Source: Alopecurus myosuroides (Eukaryota; Streptophyta; Magnoliopsida; Poales; Poaceae). Taken from it: a stretch of 64,000 bases of DNA. Numbering within the stretch: position 1 is the first letter of the stretch; every line of letters starts with the position of its first letter. Shown here piece after piece: positions 47,278 to 59,149 of this stretch. The stretch lies in the NCBI GenBank assembly GCA_028641055.1, contig CM054062.1:16363639-16427638 (forward strand). The letters run 5' to 3'. A program made the position numbers and the translations under genes. The notes below the pieces were generated by a model that searched no databases, was not told the origin of the DNA, and worked only from the letters and a program-made list of their open reading frames with translations.

Positions 47278-47658
47278 ATGGTCTCCGCCAACAACAACAA
47301 CAAAGGGAAGGGGCCGAAGGAAGATGATCTCCAAGACCGGAAGCCGGAGGAGGAGATCGAGAGTGCAGCTGAAGGAGATATAGAAGAAAACCCACGAGTG
47401 TGTCCAAGCGCTACCATCGCAAGCATTGGAGTGGTTGCAAAACCTTCCAAACAAACGGCGAGGATGAGCACCGAAGGGAAGGCCCCACATTACTCCTTAG
47501 CTTCAAGGACACCACTTTCAGGCATAAAGAAACCTTTCCGTACTTTAATTCATGAGTATCAATCTAGGAGGGTACCCGAGGCAGATTTTCCTTCTTGCTG
47601 GGATATGGATCATTTCAACCGTGCAGATAGAGGAAGCTCTCAAACTAAGGAAGTGTGA
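47278..47658 (+). CDS. Element C: third ORF (env position), 126 residues
   Basis: From MVSANNNNKGKGPKEDDLQD to the stop at 47,658. The product is hydrophilic and charged, with an acidic segment and a basic C-terminal half (GIKKPFRTLIHEYQSRRVPE). It shows no signal peptide or membrane helix, so it is not an intact envelope protein. Athila elements carry a third ORF at this place. Sequence after the stop (47,660-47,790) still reads like protein in other frames (ending DLKKSIDNLI), so it is probably a truncated or frameshifted copy. I cannot name its function. Confidence 0.5.
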   Translation: MVSANNNNKGKGPKEDDLQDRKPEEEIESAAEGDIEENPRVCPSATIASIGVVAKPSKQTARMSTEGKAPHYSLASRTPLSGIKKPFRTLIHEYQSRRVPEADFPSCWDMDHFNRADRGSSQTKEV

Positions 47659-47856
47659 GGGGGAAATCTTGATGGCTGGAATTCACCGTCTGACAAGCAT
47701 GCAAACCGTATTGATCACAATACGAAGATGATGCGTATGCTTGTGTTCGCAATTGAAGATCTGAAGAAATCAATTGATAACCTCATTTAGAAGGATTCAC
47801 CACCACCACCGAAGAACTGATTCGTCATTGGTATTGGCATCCCCTTGGCGTGTTCC

Positions 47857-47867
47857 AAGCTTGGGGG
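47857..47867 (+). other. Element C: internal polypurine-like tract
   Basis: AAGCTTGGGGG matches the motif that abuts the LTRs of A and B, but about 1.2 kb of further 3' interior follows before E. Copies at 36,059-36,068 and 36,117-36,126 in A are likewise internal. Confidence 0.55.
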
Positions 47868-49049
47868 AGTGTCGCGGTGTCACCTTTATCTTTCACCCTT
47901 TTACCTTTTAGCAGAGTCATATCGTGAGTAGAGAAAATATCATATAGGATGGTTTTCAGTATGGAAGTGTCACTCCTTAGTTGGTTATCGTTGTATCCCT
48001 TGGTTTGGGTTGCCGTAATGAAATATTAGTGAGAAGTTCCATCATCTAATTGTTCTACTTTGTTTTAGTTTGAAATTTTTGTTATGTGATTGATCTTGTT
48101 ATTAGTATTGGTATCATTTTTGGAGCTTCAAGATAACCTAGTTGGTTTTGGCAAACTTAGCATTGGTCAGAAGAGACTATTCGTTGAGACTTAAGTAGAA
48201 AGGAGGGACTTGCATGTAGATATATTATTCCATGATCTTTCTTTCTTGTTAGCCCATAAGCTTAGTATTCTCAAATAAGTTTGTTTGCACCTTCAAGGAA
48301 GATTGCATGATTAGCTTTATCATATATGTTTCTGTTTGTTATACTTTGATTCTTATGCTTGCTACCCAACCTTGCCAGCCAAAAACCTGTACTGAGAGGG
48401 AATACTTCTCGTGCATCCAAACCTTGAGCCCAAAACCTTGCCATTTGTGTCCACGATACCTACCTATATGTGGTATTTCACCGCCACTCCAATTAAATTG
48501 CTTGTGTGCTACTTTTAAACCTTCAAAATTACACATGTTTTGTGCCCCTGCTTTAGCTCATGAGGACACAAATAAAGAATCTTTATCTCACTTGTTGATT
48601 GGATTTCACACCCTGGACTAGTGGCTTCACCCGCTTATCCAAATGCTAGAAGAGCTGGCAGCGGGGTTCCCAACCCAAAATAATAATACAAATTCTCTTC
48701 ACTATTTTTGCCCCTGATTTATCAGTCAAAGCATAATTGTGTAAACAAAAGAGAAAGATGAATGACCTTCTATACCAGTTGCGTCCTTCTATGGGAGCCG
48801 CTCTTGCGAAGTCTAGTTGGCTTGTGACGTAATGTATTTTCTGTTTTCCATTCGTTGACATAAACATACACCTCTCAAAATTTAGACACTCCTCCATGGT
48901 TTGTGATTGTTGGCAGGCACCCGAGGATTCGGTTAGCCATGGTTTGTGTAAGAAAGGTTGGTAGGAGTGTCAACCATTTTATACCTCGGTTTCACAAAAT
49001 AAAAGCTCTATCACATGAGTGATCAATGCTTCCCTCTGCGAAGGGCCTA
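47868..49049 (+). other. Element C: 3' non-coding interior
   Basis: No ORF is supported. Parts of it (about 48,610-49,040) match, in reverse orientation, the 3' interior of A (about 23,990-24,420), which ties A and B to this Athila-like lineage. Confidence 0.7.
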
Positions 49050-52000
49050 TGTAGAGGCCCCAAACCGGAAGGTTCAGAACCCCTCATATGCATTCATTCA
49101 CAATCCCAGAATAACCACTTGTGAACAACATACGTAGTTGGCATACAGAATACATCATCCATTACACAAATATTAGAGTCTTACATAAATGGTCACATGA
49201 CCAAGTTCTTGATAACTGTCACACAGGACAGACATTCAAAATAAACACAGCGGAAGACGACAAGCATAGCGTAGTAGAACCCGAGTCACGCCTCATCCTA
49301 CAGGCTGCTGACTGGGAGACGATCCTAACTCGCAGGGCCATCAGTGTAGAACTCCTCCTCATAGAACTCCTCCTGGGGTGGCTCCTCATAGTCTGATAAG
49401 TAGATACCAGGGGCGAAACCAAATGAGTACATTTGAATGTACTCAACAAGACATCCTTTATAAGCTTACAATTATGCATACATGCTTATTTGGTGGAGTG
49501 GGTAGGCCATACATATGGTTCAGCTACCCATGACAGATAAAAGATTTATCATGGTTGATTCTTCAAGTTTCATTCTTAGTGAAAAAATCCTTTAAAATAA
49601 TGTAGTTTTTCTCTCGTAGATATCACATATCTTGGAGGTTTTATAAGGCTTTTAGAAAAGAAAGTTTTCTTTTCAGAAACTTTTAGTAATAGTTTCCTTC
49701 TCATCAGTATCTCACAGATACCAAGTCATTCCTCCATAGTACCTCTCAGGTACAAGGCCGTCCTTCAAAACCTCTTTTGAAAAGTTGACACAATACTAGC
49801 TACATGGCCATTCAACCGTCCATATCCGAGGACGCGGCTATCTCGAAATAGTTTTACTCTGCAGAGGTGTACACATTTCCACTAGATCCAGAATCCGCCA
49901 TGAAACAACCATGGACTGTTCCCAACCTATGAGAACATCAGATAACTGATCTTGACTATCCACTATGTGCAAGCTAGTACATGACTATCTCTTCAATTGG
50001 GGTTACCCTCCCTGGCAAGCCATGTCCCACACCGCCCAAACAGGAGACCCAACTTCTGCATCCAGAGGGAAAATTAATCCCACACTTTAGATATCCCGTA
50101 TCCTCCACTCCTAGTGACATTTCGGTTCGGAGGATTCAATCCTCTATAGCACTTGAGATAGCTCACATACTAACCATACCAAGTTTTTAATCAAGCCCCT
50201 ACCCATATTGGGGTAAAGTGGCAGTACGATAATGGTTGTCCAGCGAAGACTAGGTTATGTGTCTTTTGTAAACATTTCTCAAAAATTTCCCATCATGACA
50301 TCCTTCCGGTAGACAGGGTCTCACCCTTCCTCCGGAGTTTTTATTCCATAAGGTAATTGTTTACAAAAACACATTTTATGTAGTTCATTTAAGAACTCAA
50401 GTTTTAAGTTGGTGAATGGTATGCATATACCATTTAGTGGCTAAGGGCTTGGCAATACCAAGTTGACTATTAATATGAGTCCTTCTTCTAATAATATTAA
50501 TAGTAGTAGTATTCACAACAAAAATAGTTTTGATAGTATAGTTTTGTGAAAACTTCAGAAGTGAAAAACATGCATGATAGATAATGATAAGTATTTATAC
50601 AGCAAGCATTAGGATGGCTTGCCTTGGTACAAGTGATGGTCCTGGTCCTGAAAGTAACAGGAGTTGCAATACCCCTCTTCAGCAAATCCTTCCTCCTCGT
50701 TTTCTAACGTCGTAAAAAGAAATAAAGGCATACTTTCAGAGCCAACCAAGAAAAACAATGCTACAAGTGATACATACAGCAAGCAATTTAAAATGTAACA
50801 CTCAATATATTCAATTTTCCCTTAAGAAAATTGGCATAAAAACTATAGTGGGAAAATCTTCTTTTTCCTAGTGTTTAGGTGTGGCCAAACTCAATGATTT
50901 TTGGTTAAGAGCCCTATGGAACAGTGGGGTAAAACACATGCTACTAGACAGTAGGGTGTCACATAAAACACAATTTTATGTCTAAAAGCTCCCCCAACAT
51001 TTCCTATGGCAAGCACAAATAATAAGCTAAAAAATGCAAGTGGTGAAAAAGGCTCATGACAACAAGTCAAGCTCATTTTCCACCATGATACAAAAATACC
51101 AGTGGGTGTTCCACTAGCATAATGCTCATAAAGATGTTAGTAAGCCTCTGGTCACATTTCTAAAAATGCTCAAAACAAACAAACTAGTCTCAAAAACTCC
51201 TACTCATACTAGTAGAAACATGGGAAAAATACTAGACTAGTTTATACTTCACTTGTTAATTTTAGGCACAAGTGTGCAAACTAACAGAGGTAAAATACTC
51301 CTATAATCAGTACCAAAATGCTACTGGATCCTCCAAAACAAAATAATAAGTCTAGCTATTAACCAAGGAAAAACTAGACTAAAAATGCTACACATGTGAG
51401 GGAATTAAATCTATGCACCCAAATGTTACTCAAACATTTTCTAATACTTAAGGGGAAAATTATCAGAGGTGAAAACACAAGGATAACAATGCCACAAGGA
51501 CATTTCATCCTCTGTTTTCAACCACAAAGAAACATATTTTTCCCTAGTGGAAAACAAGACAAAAAGCATGCATGAATAATCTAGTATGAATTCTAGACCT
51601 TAAGCCTTGCTATTTAAATCTATTTCAAGCACAAGCACCAAGTAACCAGAGGTGCTGTAACCAAAATAACAGTACCAAAATGGTACTGGTTCCATGAAAA
51701 TTAATCTAGCAAAAAGGCCTAATACATATCTAAAAATCTACTCAAAAACCTAGATAGAAATTAAGCTATGAGCAAGATTTATGCATGGAAAAATAATTCT
51801 AAAAATTCCACCACTCAAACCATTTATTCTAACATGTTCATATAACTTTTAAACATCATTACTACACTAGAAAACCACATTACAATCAAGAATACATCAT
51901 GTGCACATCACAACAAGAACATATAAAACAAGATCTAGAAATAAAAATTAGGCAGAAAAGTACCAAAACTTGTTCTGTCTCCCTAATTTTTTTTTATGGC

Positions 52001-54212
52001 TTCAAAAATTAAATCCTTCTAGGATGTGATAGTCCTTAACAATAAAAAGCCTCTCCAATTGGTCCCACTCAAAAATAATGTCCCAAACTCCCCCTAAAAA
52101 TCCTGGAATAGCTCACAGATGTTTTACCAAAATGGATGGCATTTCCAAATGGTAACTCCCCTTGGTTCAAACTAAAATTATACTGGTAGGTATTTACAAG
52201 GGCTTTCCAAAACAGTTGAGTTTGCTCAAAAAGGTTTTGTATTTTTGAAGTTCTATTCATTTCAAATTTAAGGGTACTGTCTGGCAAAATGGCTATAGAA
52301 AAATAACTAAAAATCAAAACATTATTCTGCAAAAGGGAGGTGGTTGTGATTTTGTATGGCTACAAGTACAAAAATTGGAAAATCCAAATAAAATCGTTTG
52401 CTAACTTTCCTAGGCCAAAAGCTAACAGGTATAATTCTGCCAGAAAAATTTGATTTAAAAATAACAGGGACAAGCCCAGATGGGCTGGATTCGCTGCGCG
52501 TGGCCCAACTAGCACCTAGGCTAGCCCAGCTGCGCGCGCGCGGGGGCGGGGGACGCGGGAAATGGCCGTTCAAGCGTGGCCGTTGATCTTGCGATCAACG
52601 GTCCGCGTCATCTCTTCCTCCTCTGGCCTAACGCGACTGACCCGGCGTCGAGCACCTTACGGGCGCGCACGGGACGAGCGGGGTGCTCACCTAGGGGGTC
52701 CGTGGAGCGGCGAGTGGTGGCGGTGGGGTTGTGGGAGGCCGGTGGCGCGGTGGTGGCGGCGTTCGCTTCCTCGACGGCGGGTTCCTCTCCGCGAGGACGC
52801 GGCGGACACGGCGGCGATGGCACGGGTATCCCTGCAAGCAAACGCACCGCGGATGATGTCAGGGAGGTGGCCAGGGCTACGGGACACTCGTGCGCGCAAG
52901 AATGCCGAGCTCTTACGCACGGTGTTGATCGCTTTCCTTCGGTGGATCGTGCGGTGGCCGGCGGAGAAAATCTGCCCGTGCTCCTCGCACACGTCGAGGA
53001 ACGGGTGGATTTCTCGTGTGTGGAGGCGTGAAGGGTGGTGGTGTGCGGTGGCGAAACGGCACGGCCGTTGGGGCTTTGTAGGCACGGGGCCCGTGTGGGT
53101 GCTCTCGGTGAACAAGTGTGCGTGCGTGTTTGGCAAGCAGAGGGGTTGGGGGGCCGTTTTCTCGTTGTCTCCCGAGCCAGGGGCGGTGCCAAACTTACTA
53201 GTCACCACAGTGGAGCTAGGGTAGAGAGGCATGAGGGTTTTTAGGCCATGCCACTAGCACACCCCCTCCTACCCGAGCCTTACTTTCCCTCCTCTTTTCT
53301 TCCTTGCTAAGGCATGCCTCGGGCCAACAAGCACATGGGGTTACAGAGGGATCCAAGGCAATCACATTAGACACCAATTTTATTTAAATCCATGAAGAAT
53401 TGGCAGAGAAACAAACCTCCAAAGTTTGGTTCAAAAACAGTTTTCAGAAAATTCAGAAAAAGACTTAGTGAAATTTTCACTAAGTGTTGGAAAAACAGGG
53501 GTTTGAAGCAAAAGTTTGCTTCTGTTTGAATGGGCAATTGAACTTGGATTTTGGAAATTCAAGTTGCTGATTGTTGTATGTACTTTCTAGTTTGAGAAAA
53601 CAACAAGTACACAAGAAATTGAGTTGGTTAACCTTCTGAAAACATCTGCCCAAAAAGCTATGTTTCTGTTTTCCAAATAGAATTGGTTTTTCAATATTTT
53701 TATACTAGGAAAACAATCATGGATTAGATTGTTTTCCAAGTGCTAAATTTAAACCAGTGGCATATAGTTGTATTACATAACATGTTCAACCATAATACAA
53801 CAAGAAAACAACAAATCAAACATGTTTGCTTCCTGAAAACAAGTGTGGAAAACAGCTAGTCATGTTGTTTTTCTGCTAAAAGTTTAAATAGGAAATAAAT
53901 TCCCAAAGCTATTTAAATCCAACCCAAAGTGTTTCCTTGGTCAAGACATGACTAAATAATGCTATCATGAGTGAATCAAGCATTCCCCAAAATTTGAGAA
54001 GAAAATTCTTAGGGTTTCCAGTTGAAAAACACCAGGCAGGAAATAATCAATCATCAGGGAAAATCCTCAAATGAGTGAAAAGAAACACACCACTTATATT
54101 GCATAGATAAACATGACTACACCAACATGTTGTCCACTTAATTGTATTACAAAATTCTTAAGATGCTTGTTAATATACTATTAAACAAGTGCTTAAAAAC
54201 AGGGGTGTTACA
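49050..54212 (-). repeat. 3' LTR of element E (5.2 kb)
   Basis: TGTAGAGGCCCC...GGGGTGTTACA on the plus strand, 5,163 bp, a very long LTR. Its sense strand starts TGTAACACCCCTG. It is A/T-rich except for a GC-rich block at 52,480-53,250. Confidence 0.93.
52480..53250 (-). other. GC-rich island inside the E LTR
   Basis: A sharp change to about two-thirds G+C within an A/T-rich LTR, 1-1.7 kb from the sense 5' end. Both strands have open frames (for example 53,232-52,687 minus and 52,562-53,224 plus), as expected from high GC; no domain is recognised. A splice-acceptor-like TTGCTTGCAG occurs on the minus strand near 52,830. It may be the promoter/leader (start of R) or a captured gene piece. Confidence 0.45.
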
Positions 54213-54213
54213 A

Positions 54214-54231
54214 ATCTCCCCCCCTTAAAAG
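54214..54231 (-). other. Polypurine tract of element E
   Basis: On the minus strand CTTTTAAGGGGGGGAGAT sits directly before the 3' LTR; it would prime plus-strand DNA synthesis. Confidence 0.85.
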
Positions 54232-54255
54232 AATCTCGTCCCGAGATTAGCGGGT

Positions 54256-54640
54256 CTAGGCTTTAAGAAAATCAGGGAACTCCTTCCTGATATCATCCTC
54301 ACGCTCCCAGGTAGCTTCTTCTTCAGAGTGATTCGTCCACTGAATCTTAAGGAATTTGATAGCACGCCTCCTGGTAGCGCGCACGATCTCCTCGAGAACC
54401 CGCAGGGGTCTATCACGATGAGTCAAGTCATCATTGATATCAATGGTCCTGAAATCTATGTCTTGATACGAGAGATCCTTCTCTGGTACTTGCAGACATT
54501 TCCGGAGCAATGACACATGGAAAACATTGTGAAACGCAGATAGCTCCTCAGGTAATTCTAACTGATAAGAAACTTCGCCACGACGTGCCAAGATCTTAAA
54601 AGGGCCAATATACCTGGGTGCCAGCTTTCCTTGACATGGA
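54256..54640 (-). pseudogene. Element E integrase C-terminus with chromodomain
   Basis: This segment is in a different frame from the main polyprotein because of a break near a short G/A run at about 54,630. It continues the integrase tail ([30 protein letters not shown]) and ends in a chromodomain-like module, RVLEEIVRATRRRAIKFLKI followed by QWTNHSEEEATWERE. Chromodomains steer integration toward particular chromatin. The single-base break removes it from the polyprotein as read; a sequencing error is possible. Confidence 0.85.
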
Positions 54641-57600
54641 AACGCTGCATCCCTTTGAGTGGCGTAACACGAAGGTACACGAAATCTCCAATGCTGAAAG
54701 AGACATCACGACGCTTCGTATCAGCATAACTCTTCTCACGAGATTGAGCTGTCTTTAAACGTTCCCGAATAAGCTGAACCTGCTCTTCTGCAGCTTTCAA
54801 AGTGTCCACACCAAAAACCTGACTGTCTCCAGTCTCAGTCCAATTTAGAGGTGTGCGGCATTTACGTCCATACAGTGCTTCAAAAGGGGCCATTTGGAAG
54901 CTAGACTGATAACTGTTGTTGTAAGAAAACTCTGCGAAAGGCAGACAGTCTTCCCATTTAATCCCATAGGACAACACACAAGCACGGAGCATGTCTTCCA
55001 GAATTTGGTTCACACGCTCTGTTTGTCCATCAGTCTGCGGGTGATAGGCTGTGCTAAAGGCTAATTTGGTTCCCAAACTCTCGTGCAACTTCTTCCAAAA
55101 TCTTGATGTGAACTGTGTACCTCGATCAGACACAATCCTGCTCGGGACTCCGTGCAGGCTGACAATCCGAGTAATGTAAAGATCAGCAAGCTGATCTCCA
55201 CGATAGGTGGTCCGGACAGGAATAAAGTGAGCAACTTTCGTGAGCCTGTCCACGACAACCCATATAGAATCATTTCCTCGGCTGGACCTAGGAAGTCCTG
55301 TGATGAAGTCCATCCCTACTTCATCCCATTTCCAAACAGGTACTTGCAACGGCTGGAGCAAGCCAGCGGGACGCTGGTGCCCAGCTTTCACTTGCTGGCA
55401 GACATGACACTTGGCTACAAATGAAGCAATCTCTCGCTTCATTCCATGCCACCAGAATCTCTCCTTCAGGTCTTGATACATCTTTGTTCCTCCAGGATGG
55501 ATAGAATACATGGTCTCATGAGCTTCGACCATGATGGTCTGCTTGAGATCAGACTCAGAGGGAACACAAATACGGCCTTCATACCATAATCCCCCATCAG
55601 CATCGATAGTAAACCCAGCAACCTTCTCTTTCTCCATGCGGGCCTTAATACCATCAATACTTTTCTGGCCTTTCTGCGCCTCTTTGATTTGGTCAACCAG
55701 AGTTGGTTTAAGTTCTATGGCGTCCAACATACCATAGCTGACCACTTCAATGCCAAGTTGGTCAAGCTCTTTCCACAACTCGGGCTGCCTTACTAGAATC
55801 ATAGCATTTAGAGAGGCCGGCTCTCGACTAAGAGCATCTGCAACCACATTTGCCTTCCCAGGGTGATAATGAATACTCAGATCATAATCTTTAATGAGCT
55901 CAATCCAGCGGCGCTGCCTCATGTTGAGCTCACGCTGAGTAAAGATATACTTTAAACTTTTATGATCCGTGTAAATTTCCACTCTTCTTCCCATAAGAAA
56001 GTGTCGCCATGTCTTGAGGGCATGAACAACAGCAGCAAGCTCTAAGTCATGAGTGGGGTAATTCAACTCGTGGGGTCTCAACTGGCGGGATATAAAAGAT
56101 ATCACTTTCCCTTCTTGCATAAGTACGCTTCCAAGACCAAGCTTAGAAGCGTCACAATATACGTCGAAATTCTTGGTGATATCCGGCATAATAAGGATTG
56201 GAGCGGTCACAAGTCGATGCTTCAACTCATTGAAACTCCCTTCACACTTGTCCGTCCATAGGAACTTGCTATCCTTCTTGAGCAACTGGGTGAGGGGTCT
56301 GGCTATACTCGAGAATCCCTGAACAAACTTGCGGTAATATCCTGCCAAACCTAGAAAGGATCTGACTTCAGTCTGGTTGGTCGGAGCAGCACGCTTCTCC
56401 ACAGACTGAACTAGAGTAGGGTCAACAGATATTCCTCCCGCAGATACTACATGTCCAAGAAACCCGACTTCTGTCAACCAGAATTGACATTTACTAAACT
56501 TAGCATACAATTGATGCTCACGAAGTGTTCCGAGCACAATTCTCAGATGTTCTTCGTGTTCTTCCTCACTCCGAGAATATATGAGAATGTCGTCAATAAA
56601 CACCACGACAAACTTGTCTAGAAAATCCATGAATACCTTATTCATGAGATTCATGAAATAGGCAGGGGCATTGGTTAGACCAAAGGACATCACGGTGTAT
56701 TCATACAGCCCGTAACGAGTGGTGAAAGCAGTCTTGGGAATATCAGTATCACGGACTTTCAATTGGTGATAACCAGTCCGAAGGTCGATCTTCGAGAAGA
56801 TTACGGCCCCATTTAGCTGGTCAAACAGGTCTTCAATTTTGGGCAACGGGTATTTGTTCTTGATGGTAACATCATTCAACTTGCGGTAGTCCACACATAG
56901 ACGAGTGGTACCGTCCCGTTTTTCCACAAAAATGATCGGAGATCCCCATGGCGATGCACTAGGGCGAATCAAACCTTTTCTCAACATGTCATCGAGCTGG
57001 GTATTCAACTCATCTAACTCTTTTGGGTTCATCCGATAGGGCTTCTGTGCTATGGGTCCAGTTCCGGGCACTAACTCGATCACAAACTCGATATCCCGAT
57101 CAGGGGGCATACCGGGTAACTCTTCAGGAAAAACATCCGGGTATTCGCAAACGACCGGGACTTCCTCAAGGTCAGGGTGGGCTATACCAGTGTGGCAGTG
57201 AACTTGCGACGAGGGTCTAGTTGCGGTGTACGCAACCTTTTCCCCATCCTCAGAGATCATTTCAATAGATTTCTTAGTGCAATCAATAACTCCCCTATAC
57301 TTGGCCATCCAGTTCATACCGAGTACCACTTCTATCCCTTTGGATCCCAGCACTATAAGATGAGCATGAAAAGTTTTCCCTTGTATTTCTACTGGTACTT
57401 CATTGCAAATTAGGTTGGCTTTAGTACTATCACCAGGTATTTGTACTAACATAGGGTTGTTCATACGAGAATGCTTCATACCACTTTTCTCAGCAAACGG
57501 TTTAGTGACAAAAGAATGCGATGCACCAGAATCAAACAGTACTGCGGCTGGCACGGAGTTGACAGGAAACATACCCATCACCATGTCTGGTGCCTCCTGA

Positions 57601-58772
57601 GCTTCTGCAGCAGTGACGTGGTGCAGGTGTCCCTTCATCCTATTCTGCCGTCCAGTGGAAGGACCATGGTTCATCTTGGTTGTAGTAGGCTGGGCTGGGG
57701 CAGTAACTTTGGTTGGGCAATTCCGAGCAAAGTGACCTTCCTTTCCACAGGCAAAACAACCTCCAGAAGGCTTTGGGCTTGGGTTAGCATTGGGAGCATT
57801 GTTGGAGTTGTTCCCATTTCCACTATTATTGCCTCCATAGCGGTTTCCATGATGGTTCCCAGAATGATTACCATGGTTACCACCATAGCTATTTCCTCCG
57901 TACCTTGGTGCATGAGGTGCAGGGTGGTTGTAGTTGTTGGGCCTTGGGGCATAGTTGTGGCTGGGGCGGGATGCATAAGCAGGCGCCTTGTGGGATGGTG
58001 GCCTCGCATACGGAGTGTTGCGAGTCCTTTGAGCACTAGGGCCTCCATGCGCAGTCATTTTCCTCTTGCGGTTATCATCAGCAGCTTTCTGCTTGTGCTC
58101 CAGCACCATAGCGGCATTTGCAAGGGTCTCCAAGTCCTGGAATGGAACCACCACTAGAGAGCACTGGAGCTCATCATCCAGCCCATTTAAGAACCTCTCT
58201 CTTTTCTTAGCATCAGTATTAATATCGTCCTGTGCATACCGGGACAGAGTAGTGAAATTCTCCCAGTACTCAGACACCGGCATACTTCCTTGCTTCAGAT
58301 TCAGAAATTTCTCCCGCATAAGTGCCATCAGTCCCTGGGGGATGTGGTACTTGCGGAATCTTGCAGAGAAGTCCTCCCAGTTGAACACGTGACCAGCAAC
58401 AACAGTCTCACGTGTAGTCTCCCACCAAGTCCTGGCAGGGCCAGCAAGGAAATGGGAGGCAAACAGGACCTTATCATTCTCCTCAACTGCAGCAACCTCC
58501 AGTTTGTTTGCAATGGTGTGGAGCCAGTCGTCAGCATCGAGAGGCTCCACAATCCTAGTGAAGATTGGGGGGTTTGTGTGCTGAAAGTCTCTCAGTCTCG
58601 AGCGAGCACCATTGCCATTGCCATTATTGTTGTTGGCAGCAGCTAGCTGTTGCAGAGCGGCAATGGTAGCTGCACTCTCATCTCGGCTGGCCTGGCGATC
58701 CTCCATCAGCAGGTCCAACAGCGCCTCCACTGTGGGTGGTGGTGGCGGTGGGGGTTCGCGACGAGGTGCCAT
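54640..58772 (-). pseudogene. Element E gag-pol polyprotein
   Basis: Starts at [20 protein letters not shown] (58,772); the frame extends upstream but only into leader. Rough residues: Gag capsid 75-240 ([27 protein letters not shown]), CCHC knuckle near 335 ([15 protein letters not shown]), protease near 410 ([12 protein letters not shown]), RT with FIDD near 720, RNase H near 870 ([16 protein letters not shown]), integrase HHCC about 1,105-1,130 ([11 protein letters not shown] ... CHVCQQVK), and the DDE core at about 1,155, 1,215 and 1,250 ([31 protein letters not shown]). All catalytic motifs read intact through about 1,370 codons. Near 54,630 the frame shifts and about 20 residues of unrelated sequence lead past it. 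Otherwise the protein is nearly complete, in keeping with a young element. Confidence 0.93.
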
Positions 58773-59149
58773 TCTGAAGTGCAAACATGTGTAAGGTTTA
58801 GAAGTATATTCTTGTTTTTGAAAACCCAGTACCTTTAACATAAGAAAAAGGAATACGAGTGATATGTTTCAAAAACAAGAGCGGGACAGTCGCAAACACG
58901 GATAAAATGAACGCAAAGTAGTGACAACCATCAAAGAACCAAGCAGAACATTTCATTCATCACAATAACTAAACAGAGTTTTTGACATTACACACACACA
59001 TTACAAGCCATATCTTACAAGGAAGGCTTCATCGAGCTACAAGGGGTGCGATTGGTGGGGTCATCGCAAGGCTACTACTAGCAAAACGATCTAGCATACT
59101 TATCTAGCATCTAGACCAGCATCAAGTGCTAAGGGTGAGGAGGCTGTGA

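Larger units (their letters stand above)
40617..49049 (+). mobile_element. Element C: Athila-like Ty3/gypsy element, decayed, cut by E
   Basis: Plus-strand order: 5' LTR, primer site, gag, protease, RT, RNase H, integrase, third ORF, internal purine tract, about 1.2 kb of 3' non-coding sequence, then interruption by E at 49,050. The 3' LTR lies beyond the window. A third ORF after pol and the tRNA-Asp primer site are typical of the Athila group; Sabrina or WHAM of the Triticeae are plausible family names, not verified. The flanking 5-mer AGTAC (40,612-40,616) cannot be checked as a duplication. Confidence 0.85.

Noticed and set aside
52562..53232. Overlapping 150-220-codon ORFs on both strands in the E LTR
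   Set aside because: High GC makes all frames open. The strands encode equally featureless Arg/Pro-rich peptides, so they are treated as a composition effect.
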